Below are positions 1 through 9,500 of a stretch of 64,000 nucleotides of DNA, one piece after another (position 1 is the stretch's first letter; each line of letters begins with the position of its first letter). Position numbers and translations under genes: made by a program. The notes under the pieces were generated by a model, which was not told the DNA's origin, searched no databases, and saw nothing but the letters and a program-made list of their open reading frames with translations. The stretch is from NCBI GenBank assembly GCA_905221605.1, contig CAJNDS010000580.1, forward strand, positions 124,664 to 188,663, given 5' to 3'. The stretch comes from Symbiodinium natans. Its lineage: Eukaryota; Sar; Dinophyceae; Suessiales; Symbiodiniaceae.

Positions 1-1020
1 AACACCTCATGGACTCCTAAACACCAAAGCGCGAACATCCCGTTGATTCCCGTTGGGTTCATGGGTCTTCGGGTTCACGGGCTTAGGGCTGGAGATTTCG
101 GGGATTCAGGGATTCAGGGATTTAGGGTTTTGGGTGGTTAGGAGTTCAAATGGGTTCAGGGGGGTGTTTTAGGCATTCAGGGTGCCGCATTTGAGGGGTT
201 TCGGTTTTTCGAAGTTTACTAGACCCAAGACTTTTTGGGTTAAAAAGGGGCTTAGAAGTGAACCTGAGAAAAAGGGAATAAGGGCCTACTCCGGGTCCTA
301 GTGTAAGGGTGTAGGGGTTTAGGGGATTCGGGGTTTTGGGTTGAGGAGTTTCGAGCTCGAAGCCCTAAGACCCTGACTATCTTGGGGAGTTGCTAGACCC
401 GGGAGTCCCCGGAATAAAAGGGTGCCCCTTCTGGTTTTCAGGTCCTAGATTAGTTTGTATTCTACTTAGCTGTCCAGTACCTAGGGGTTTTAAAGGTGAA
501 CCTTTGGGAATATAAGGGGAATATAATATATTCCCCTTATATTCCCAAAGGTTAACCTTAATATTAACCCAAAAAGGTTAAAGGTTACCTACTCTACTAC
601 TAAGTCTAGCTGAAGAAGGGTGTCCCGAAACGAACCCTGTGCTTGGTGAGCCGATTTAGCCTCCCAACCCAAAACTAACCCTAAACCCTGAACCTTAAAC
701 CTAAACCCTGAACCTTAAACCCTAAACCCTAAACCCAAGAACCCTAAACCCTGAACCTTAAACCCAAAACTCTAAACCTGGCAACCCTAAACCCTAAAGC
801 AGGTCACCCAAAGTTAGGAGCCGGACCACGCTCCAGCTTTGCCCGAGCGGGGCGACCGGTTGCCTCATCAAGCCGGGTTTAGGGCTTAGGGTTTCGGTTT
901 TCGGGTTTCAGGTTCAGAGGGTCACTGTTCCAGGTCCAGCATTCACTAGTCAATAGGGGGTTCCAGGCTTGGGAACAAACCCACCCACCCAAAGAATCCC
1001 ATAACATAAAGTTCACTCAA
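1..1020. repeat. degenerate telomere-like repeat region, no gene
   Basis: The stretch is built mainly from decayed TTTAGGG-like words (plus orientation before about 480) and CCCTAAA/CCCTGAA-like words (about 660-800), with short unique fillers. No reading frame looks protein-coding. A foldback hairpin at 493-559 is annotated separately. The polarity change inside 1 kb means this is not a simple chromosome end. Confidence 0.7.
493..559. repeat. near-perfect 67-bp foldback hairpin
   Basis: Two 33-bp arms (493-525 and 527-559) are reverse complements with one mismatch and a single-base centre at 526. The AT-rich inner part reads GGGAATATAAGGGGAATATA on the left arm. Such a long arm with almost no loop is unexpected in decayed repeat DNA. 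It may be a miniature foldback element or a recent palindromic duplication. No target duplication is obvious. Confidence 0.8.
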
Positions 1021-1285
1021 CAACGGTGCCGACGCACCGCTCAAGAACGGTGCCGACGCACCAAACATGGCTGAAGAACCAAAAATGGCTCAAGAACGGT
1101 GCCGACGCACCAAGAATGGCTCAAGAACGGTGCCGACGCACCAAAAATGGCTCAAGAACGGTGCCGACGCACCAAAAGTGGCTCAAGAACGGCGCCGACG
1201 CACCAAAAGTGGCTCAAGACCGGTGCCGACACACCAAAGTGGCTCAAGACCGGTGCCGACGCACCAAATATGGCTCAAGAATTTA
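1021..1285 (+). repeat. 31-bp minisatellite, about 8 copies
   Basis: The 31-bp unit contains GGTGCCGACGCACC followed by an A-rich stretch and ends in TGGCTCAAG. Copies differ at a few positions and the last runs into TTTAGGG-like sequence. All three frames are open because the unit lacks stops and 31 is not a multiple of three, so the overlapping small ORFs here are artefacts. The 9-nt unit ending matches the 3' end of the dinoflagellate spliced leader (see findings). Confidence 0.85.
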
Positions 1286-1290
1286 GGGCT

Positions 1291-2003
1291 TAGAGTTTAG
1301 GGTTCCCTTAATTGTGAGAGACAGGGCAGAAGGTGCATGATCATCAAGAGCAGCTGGTTCAGTCGGTAGAACCCTAGACCCTAAACCCTAAACCCTAAAC
1401 CCTAAACCCTAAACCCGAAACAGCCCCAAGCTCTGGAACGCAAGAAAACTGGACCCCGAGCCAAACCCGGCTTGGGGGTTGCACTGGGGTTTAGGGTGTA
1501 CGGGTGCAGCCCGGTACCTCAAGCAAACCCCAAGCCCTAAACCATGAACCCTAAACCCTAAACCGTAAGCCCTAAACCCTAAACCCTAAGCCCTAAACCC
1601 TAAACCCTAAGCCCTAAACCCTAAACCCTAAACCCTAAACCCTAAACCCTAAACCCTAAGCCCTAAACCCTAAACTCTAGTTCTGCAGAGCCTGGAGCTG
1701 GGAATCCCTAGAAACTGAAGAACGCACAAGGCCTCCTTTCTTTGGCACTCGACATAGTTTGACGGAACCGGGAAACCTCCAACAAGAATTGCAAAAACAA
1801 GGGCTACGGGGGACCTCTGGGAGCTGAACGTACGCGTTCCTAAACCCTAAACCCTACACCCTGAACCCTAAATCTACCCTGAACCCCAAAGCTTGGGGTA
1901 GCTAGGCATCACGTCAGCCCGCAAAGCCCACTCTAACCCTAAAGGCCTCCTGAAAGCCCTAAACCCTAAACCCTAAACCCCAAACCCTAAACCGTAAACC
2001 CTA
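1291..2003. repeat. telomere-like CCCTAAA arrays with short fillers
   Basis: Nearly regular CCCTAAA runs occur at about 1374-1415 and 1553-1680, with CCCTAAG variants. They are separated by unique fillers at 1416-1550 and 1681-1840. A last short run (about 1950-2003) is the insertion target of the LTR element that starts at 2004. No gene is visible. Confidence 0.8.
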
Positions 2004-2290
2004 TGCGGAGCTGCAATTGGTATTGTAGAAAGGAGTTAGTGTTGGAAGTTGGAAGGGTTAATGAACCCGGTAATCGTATTTGGCTCAAGATGGGCTTGAA
2101 CAGAAAGCCACAAGTTCAAAAAGAAGTGCCTGGGTTCTTAGGGTTTGGTAAGGGTGTGGATTCCTTCCCCCTTTCCTTCCCCCCTGGGTTGCTCTTATCC
2201 GTGTTCTTGGTTGTTTCTTGGTTCGATCTGGGAAATATAAGTTCAGGGCGATTAGGGGAGTTGATTTCCTTCCTTGGTTGTCCCCCCGTA
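2004..2290 (+). repeat. 5' LTR (287 bp)
   Basis: This copy matches the one at 10398-10684 base for base as read. It starts TGCGGAGCTGC and ends GTTGTCCCCCCGTA. It contains a C/T-rich tract (about 2160-2187) and, at about 2078-2090, the string TTTGGCTCAAG, which equals the last 11 nt of the dinoflagellate spliced leader. No TATA box is evident, as expected for dinoflagellate promoters. The open frame crossing it is not thought to be coding. Confidence 0.93.
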
Positions 2291-2304
2291 GGTTATGAGC
2301 CCAA
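2291..2304 (+). other. primer-binding site, half-tRNA-Met type
   Basis: GGTTATGAGCCCAA lies immediately after the 5' LTR. Its reverse complement contains the CAT anticodon (GGGCTCATAACC) and resembles the anticodon stem-loop of initiator tRNA-Met with one difference from the common GGGCCCATAACC. Copia-type elements prime from a cleaved initiator tRNA-Met at this region, so the element is most likely copia-lineage (inference). Confidence 0.75.
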
Positions 2305-2357
2305 ATTAGGTTCCCTGCGGTTAAGTGTTGTCTTAAGGTTTTTGGGATCAAGAAGCA

Positions 2358-3575
2358 ATGCCTTCCCCGAAGCGATGGCTCCAACTTGCCTCGGATGGTG
2401 GACAAGATGGTGGAGCTGGAAATGGTGCAGCTGAGTCTCTGGGTGAAAGATCGGTGTTGGAAGAGGTGATTCCCGACGCTGAAGTACATCTGGAAGAGGC
2501 CTTAGTTGCAGAAAGCCCCAATGCGGGTATGAATCCCAATAGGGATATGGTTAGCAATGCTGAAGCTGAAGGACGTGCTGTTTCTGTACCGCCAAAGCCT
2601 GGTGAAAAAAGGAACTGGGATGCGACTGGTGGCATAGATCGTGAAATGGAGGTGACTGTTTTACGAGTGTTACACAAACACGGGTACCAGCCGTCGTCTT
2701 CGACTTCGGGTCGAATGGTAGACCAAGAGTCTCAGACCGATCTGATTGGAGAAGTGCTACAAGCGACCAGGAGGCCGTTGAACAAGATCAAAAAGGGTCC
2801 ATCTTCGAGTTCCCAAGGTGGTGGAAGCGGTCACAAACAGAAGGGTGCGGACGGCTTTGAAGCTGCACCTGCTGCTGAATACGCCATGGGGGAGGAGGAG
2901 ATCCTACAGATGGAGGCTGAACGGTTGCGACAGCTGTCAGAAGAAGAGGACGAGATGCGACAGGTTTCTGAAAGGGACGGTTTTCGGAAAGACGAGCATC
3001 TGATCCAAGCGTGTGATGGCACAATGTGGGAATTGCACCTCCATGAAGATGGGAGACAATATTATTACTGCCTGGATACGCACGAAACCAAGTGGACATT
3101 GCCGGTGGTAGGTGAAAAGGTGAAGAGTGACGAGGTGGTTGGGTCTCCTTTGGGCAATGAGCTGGAAATGGAGGCGGCACTGGATTCTTCATCCTCTACT
3201 CCGAAGACTGAGTCTACGAGGGCATTCCAGGGTAGTGTAAATAGTTTAGGTGAAAAAGATTTTTCCTCTACTATCAGGGATAGCGGTCCTAGGGCTGATG
3301 GTGACGCCCCGACCTCGGGTTCTCCTGATGAGGAAGGGATTCCTGGGAACCAAGCCAACATCGCTGGAGCTCAACACCTGGATCGGGAAGAAACAGAAGC
3401 GCTTTCTGAGGGTGGGGCAGCGATGGAATTGGTGGATCCAGAAGAGAAAATGCCCAATGAGGTGATCGGACCTGTGTCGGCTGCAGAAGAGCGAGTGGTG
3501 GATGTGGTACCTGTTGTTCAGGAAGGTGGTCCTGGAGATTCGGAGGATGGAGAGAAAAAGTTGTGTGTTACTTGA
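2358..3575 (+). CDS. Gag-like ORF1 with WW domain (N-terminal part)
   Basis: This 405-residue acidic protein starts at the first ATG after the primer-binding site. It is rich in Glu/Asp/Ser and predicted to be mostly disordered. A WW-like domain lies at about residues 218-250: a first Trp (TMWELHLHEDG), a YYY core, then TKWTLP. WW domains bind proline-rich ligands. The frame stops at 3573-3575. The same kind of acidic, low-complexity sequence continues in the frame of the next ORF, so both were probably one polyprotein, or are joined by a +1 shift near 3555-3575 (an A5 run lies at 3555-3559). It belongs to the LTR element and is probably the N-terminus of its Gag-like product. I recognise no enzymatic motif. 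Confidence 0.8.
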   Translation: MPSPKRWLQLASDGGQDGGAGNGAAESLGERSVLEEVIPDAEVHLEEALVAESPNAGMNPNRDMVSNAEAEGRAVSVPPKPGEKRNWDATGGIDREMEVTVLRVLHKHGYQPSSSTSGRMVDQESQTDLIGEVLQATRRPLNKIKKGPSSSSQGGGSGHKQKGADGFEAAPAAEYAMGEEEILQMEAERLRQLSEEEDEMRQVSERDGFRKDEHLIQACDGTMWELHLHEDGRQYYYCLDTHETKWTLPVVGEKVKSDEVVGSPLGNELEMEAALDSSSSTPKTESTRAFQGSVNSLGEKDFSSTIRDSGPRADGDAPTSGSPDEEGIPGNQANIAGAQHLDREETEALSEGGAAMELVDPEEKMPNEVIGPVSAAEERVVDVVPVVQEGGPGDSEDGEKKLCVT

Positions 3576-6500
3576 GGTGCATGTGGTGGTACGTTCCACG
3601 GGCGACTGCAACAATGGGGCGCAGGTCTCCGCAGCAGCTGATGATGGAGGTTCACAGGTGGACGCACTGGTGCAACCTGAAGTTAGCAGCGAGGAACGAA
3701 ATGACAAGGGCTACACCGGAGCCAATGAGGCAGCTGTGGTCAATGATGGTGGAAATTCTCCTTTGGAGGCCATGGAACCAAAGGAGCTTGCGGTGGAAGA
3801 AAGCGTGCCTGCCGTGGATGATCGACTCAATTGCCCTGCAGTGGAAGAAGATTTGCCTGCTGCAGAAGGTGAGACAAAGGACTCCAATGATGGGTCCACT
3901 CCCATGAAGGGAGAAGCGTTGCCGTCTGGAAGTTCACCGGAAGTCGACACCGAGCGAACTACAGCAGATGAGGCAAAGCCGTTGGCGGAGAAAAAGGGAG
4001 GTCCTGAAATCCAGGAGCACAAAAAAGATGAGCTTGTGGGACTCGTGGAGCAGGACGAGCAGTGTGACCCAAAGGTGAAGACAAAGGATGCGCCAGGAGC
4101 CGATGATACAGAGATGGTTTCTGAAGAGCGTGTAAAGAAAGTGCCCCGAGCGGGAGCCTTGGAGTCACCTGGGCCACATTGCTATCAAGAGGGAGATGAG
4201 ATCATGGGTCTAGTGCGCTGCATCAATGGGTATGGAGCCTTTTTGGACCATGGGGATATGAATGTATTGATTCCTGCAGAAGGGAACAATGCATATCAGT
4301 TCAAGTTTGGTGATACTGTCAATGGAACAGTGAAACGAGTGGAAGATGATGGTACCATAATCTTGGACACCTTTCTGGTTTTGGAAGAGGACGTGGAGGA
4401 CTCTTCTTCGACGCTGCGGAAGTGGAAACCCAGCGGCTGGAGTACGTGGTGGACGGATTCATGGTATGCTGGTCAATGGTACCAAGATTCCAACGGTCAA
4501 TGGGACTGGAAACAGGAGGAAGAGCAATCCGATGAAGAGCTTGTGGTACAGGAGTTGTCTTCTGAAGAACGAAAAGAAAGGCAACTTTATGGAGAAAAGA
4601 TCTACAAAGCTCTTCTGGAGAATGGAAATGAAGAGGAAGCCTATGTTGGCAAAATTACTGGGATGCTGTTAGGTCGGCCGATGGAAGATTTACAGGAGTG
4701 TGTTGCGGATCAGGCATTCCTCAATGCGGAAGCTCGGCGCGCGTATGGCATCTTGCAAAATGATGGTTGGAAGCCTGATGGTACAGAAAACACAGGTTTG
4801 GGGGAGTTAACCACCTTTTCCCGAACACAGTACCACAACGCGCTCTTCGAACTGGCACGTAGGAAAAGGAGATTTTCTCGACCAGTTGTGGGTGATGCGG
4901 TGGCAGTGGTGCTGGATCAAGGGGAAGAGGAGTTTTGGAACGCGCTTTGGTTGGACACCAAGCTATTTTTGCAGGAGCTTGATGGTGCAGTGCAATCCAT
5001 GAGCAAAAGGGAGAACAAGCCAATGGAAGCCTACATGGATCCTGACCAGTACAAAAAGGCTTACATGACACCAAAGACGGTGTTGTCACCTGGTTACAGC
5101 AAGCTGTGCAGGTTCTTCAATAAGGGAAGGTGTCGCAATGGCGATGGGTGTCCCTATGAGCATCGTCGGTACGGTGAAGGTTGGCCAGAAGGGGGGTCAA
5201 CTGATCCAAAGAATAGCCAAGAAGCTGATGATGAGGACGGGAACATCGGTGACCCTCCCACAGAGGAAGGTACAGTGGATGAGGCACAGCAGGAGCGGGA
5301 GGATTTAGCCTTCCGGGCCAAGTACAATTTTGGCAAAGGTGCATCAAAGGGTGAGCCTACGTCGGGTGAGCCAAAAGGTCGTCTGTGTCTGTATTACAAT
5401 CAAGGTGGTTGTAAATATGGGACTACATGCAGGTATCTTCACAACGATGACATAGCATTGGAAGGGACTTGGGAGCCCGGCAAAGCTTGGGACAATGCTT
5501 CCAGGAAGTCACTAAGGGACGCAGGGTTCCACCATTGCTGTTTCGATTATTACCTCAGAGGACGTTGCCGGAAAGGGTTAAATTTCTGCAAGTACTCCCA
5601 TGACGAGATGTCAGAGGAGCGGCTGTCGCTCCTGAAACACTTGGTACAGGTGGCCAATCAGGTCCGGTTTGAAAAAGAGAGAGGATGGGAGCTTACGGAT
5701 AGAAGCACTTTTCAGCCACCTGCGAGTGGGGGAGCTGAATCTTCCTCATCCTCGGCACCAAAAGCACTGCAAATGACCAATGTGTCACAAAAAGATGGTG
5801 AAAAAGGTATTCTGGATGAAGTAGAAGCTGATGAGCAAAAGAATTCGGTGGCTGCATCCACTAGTACTCAGCTTCACAATCCGGAGGAGCCGATTGAAAA
5901 TTGGATGGCTCGCAACGCACACCTGTGGGTGTATACCCCTCATGTAAGTGAGGTGATGATTACGCTTGGTGTGACCAATGTGTCGGACTTGCAAGAGTTC
6001 ATCTTTGTGGAAGATTTGGTTGACAAAGGGATCAACAAAGTGACCGCATGCAAAATTCTGCAATTGGTGGGTGAGGTCCGATATCGACCGGGAGGACCGG
6101 AAAAGGCAGTTCCTTCTGATGCATCTGTACGGGTACAACAATCTTCTGGGAACAAAGGGACTGGAAGAGCGGCGGTGCGAACCCTCACTCAGGTGCGTGA
6201 AGCTGAAGACTCCGGTGCAAAAACTATGCCGAGAGGTTCCTATCGGGAGCTTTTTGATAAGGTCAGGTACCGTGATGGTTGGACGCTTGCGCAGAGGTCT
6301 CCGTTGTGCGTACAGAAGCTGCGGTTGGTGGGAGTTGGAATGCCGCCGGTGAATCCACCAACGAAAAAGTATCGGTCAAGATCAAACCCTGTAAGAAGGG
6401 GAAGGCCCTTGCTGGACAAAAAACAGGTGCGACAGGTGCCACGATCTCGGTCACAACGACGAGTGCAACTGGCGGAAGTGGTGGAAAAACCGAAGCCCCT

Positions 6501-9500
6501 GGAGCCGGTGAAACCTCGTGGTGGTTTGTCGTATCCATTCAGCAGAGCGTGGGCAGATGTGGTGGATGATGATGACCAGGCGGAGGCTTTGGTCTCGTAT
6601 GCCGCTTCCTCAAGCGATTCAAGCGAGGAGGAGACCAATGCGGTACAACGCCTGAAGGAACTCTTTTTGCAAGAAAGGGATTCGTGGAGAACTGCGAGTC
6701 GTGGCAATGTTCCACAAAGTGGTTCTTCAGGCTCCAATGATGGGCCGAAAAAATCGGTTCACCTTGGCGAAGGGCGCGACAAAGCGTCGCGGGGGGAGAC
6801 CCGCCAAGAAGTGACTTCACAAGTTTTTTCGCTACCACAACCTTCTCGTCGAGCTGAACGGTCTCAAAAAAGAACAAGGGATGGTTCAGTTATGGTTGGT
6901 TCGCTGGCGGTGGGCTCCACGGATGAGGTTTTACCTGGGCAAGGTGCTGCTGGACAGGTGAATGTCTCTGAAAGCGCTCAAGTTCTTCCTGGGCATGAAG
7001 TGGCTGGACAGGAGACGGCGCCGGAAGGAGCAGTACAGATTTCTGGCGAGGAGACCGACCAAAAAGAAGGAGAAGGCGGGAGCAATGATCTCCGTGGTAA
7101 TGATGCGAAGATGTTGGATGGTGGTCCGGTGAGGAGTGACCTTCAGCAATTGCTGGTGAAAGGCCTTCTGACTCGAATTTATTGGAAGGTTGCAGTTGGC
7201 AAGTTGCCAATGGGGCAAAGAGATTGCCAAAAAGGGTCCAATAAGATGGATCGAAATTTGGTTATTAGCATGTCATCCGAGGGTGCAAGCGAACAGGATG
7301 AGAACCTGGCACTGGAGGACGATGCTGATCAGTCAATGGGAGACGGTGCAATGGTTATGGTGTATGATCCAGGAACGCTGATCCAGTCGCCAACAACTGA
7401 TTGGGTTATGCGTCGCGGTCTGACCGATCGTACCGTCTGGCCAGCAATGGCGCACCTGGCACAGAGGATATGTGCTGAAATGGTTCAAGTGGATGAAATG
7501 AATGCCCAGCTAGGGACTGGAACACTCCTTTTTCAAAGGAGAGATCAAGGATATTATACTGACCTGCATCATTCGTTCCATGACAACCCGTGCTTGCCGG
7601 CGGTGGGGAATTACCCTCTTTCGGTGATGGGTGCCTTGTTGTCTCCTGGTCTGGAAGGGGAATTCAAGAATACGGACAAGTTTGGTACTGCTATGGAGGC
7701 AATTGCCTATGATTGGAGCCGCAGTCCAGGCATGGAAGTTCATATTGAACTTATGGCGAGGGTAGCCAAAATGGTTCACCCATTCCTGAATCTGGGAGCA
7801 CAAGGGTCGGTGATGGTTTCAGAATTTCTCTGGCAGCGCGGGAGGGCTCGGTTGATGGAGTTTCTTCAAGCGGCGACTTGTGCGGACCAATTGGAGGCTC
7901 TCTGGAGAAGGATGGACGACGATGCGGATGAGGAGGTGGATCCTTCGACAGCGATGCTGGAAGTTCTTGGACTAGAGGATGCGGTGCTTGATCAAGGGAA
8001 CAATGAATCCCTTATTCCCATTGAAGATGCTGGAGGTGAGACAAGCGGTGACACTGGAGGGAAGGGCAAAGCGCCAGAAGTTTCTCCGGAAGAGGAGAAA
8101 TCCAGTGGGTCATCCAGACTGGCGGACACAAGGATTTTCTTGTGGTCAGTGTACTCCCGCGTGGCTTCGAATTTCTCTATGCAGGACCGCACTACTGGTA
8201 AGATCTTTGACAGCACCAAAGGATATCCTGGTGAAGGACCAAACAATGATGACAATCCTTCCTCTAAGGGGAACTTTCCCTGGATTTCAGAAGACTACCT
8301 CGACGAAGTGGTGTCAAAAAAGATGGAAAGGTCTTCAGAGATGGATGGGTTTGTTCCGGGAAGTGAGGGATCATTGGAAAAGGTAGAGGTGGAGAATGTT
8401 ACTGCCTCTAAAATTCTTATGGCTCTTTGGAAGAAGGGACATAGAGTTGGGTTTAGAAGGTTGCGTCGTTTGAATGCATCTGGATGCAAGGTTGGAGCAA
8501 TGAAACGTCCAATCAAAAGGGTGCAGAAGATTGGCGCTAGGAAGGCCTTCATGAAGATGTTCAATGTTTTTGGATCGTCTCAGCATGGCTCAGGAGTTGG
8601 CGGAAAACCGATCATGAAGGTGGTAGGACCAAGGCCAGGTTTTCCAGCTGTACTCCAAGCACCAAATACTGATAGCACGTCGGGTGAAGGGAGCAGTCCC
8701 CAGGTACATGGCAATGTTCATGTAGAGCACAGTCGCCCTATGGACCGGTATGAGGCAGAGCGCTTGGAGAAGAGGAAGAAGGGTTTCTGCTATTGGTTTG
8801 GCAAAGGGAAAGATCGCTGCAAATTTGGTGACGACTGCAAATTCATCCATTCCGAAGATGATGTGGTGCTACATTCATATTGGTGCAAGTACTATGTGGC
8901 AGGGAGAGAATGTTTCGCTGGAAAGGATTGTGAGTTCTCGCATGATGCAACTGGTGTGAGGTGCGTCCAGTTTGCTCGGTCTGGGAAGTGTCGGTTTGGT
9001 GACAGGTGTGTCTTTGGACATGAGGTTCCGTTGGAAAAACAGAGGCCAAGGTCTCCAAGGACGCCCCCAAGGGATGGTCCAAGGAGAAAGTCTGGTGCAA
9101 ATGGTGGAAAAAAGGAGATCTCTCCTGAACAGTTCGGTGATGATGAGGAGGATTTTATGGTTTATGACGAAGAGACCAAGATGACGGAACTGTTGATGGA
9201 GGCGATTTCATTTCTGTCCAATGGCAAGTCAGATTTGGCTCGAGCAGAGGCGGACCCATTGTTCAAACTCCTGAAGATCACTGGAGATGCTGACTACATG
9301 GATCAAGTATGGGTTTCGTGGACCACTGAAATGTTGTCAGTGCTGGAACTTCTCGAAGTAGTGAAGTCGTACGATGTTTCGCTCGCGGAGGTGGAAGAAT
9401 GGGTCAATGACCTGAGGATATGGTATGAGCGAGCCAATTTGGGAGAAGAAAAGGATCCCAAAAAAGGGAAAAAGAGGTCCCTAGAAGGGGAGTCCAGCAA

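Noticed and set aside
1021-1285. CRISPR-like array
   Set aside because: The units are directly tandem without unique spacers of regular size, and the context is eukaryotic.
1026-1300. Three overlapping plus-strand ORFs of 64-86 codons
   Set aside because: They are the three frames of the 31-bp tandem repeat, which has no stops. They show period-31 peptide repetition and no independent gene signal.
1-2003. A native chromosome end at the left edge
   Set aside because: The repeat polarity changes within the first 1 kb, fillers interrupt it, and the sequence is degenerate. It is better read as interstitial.
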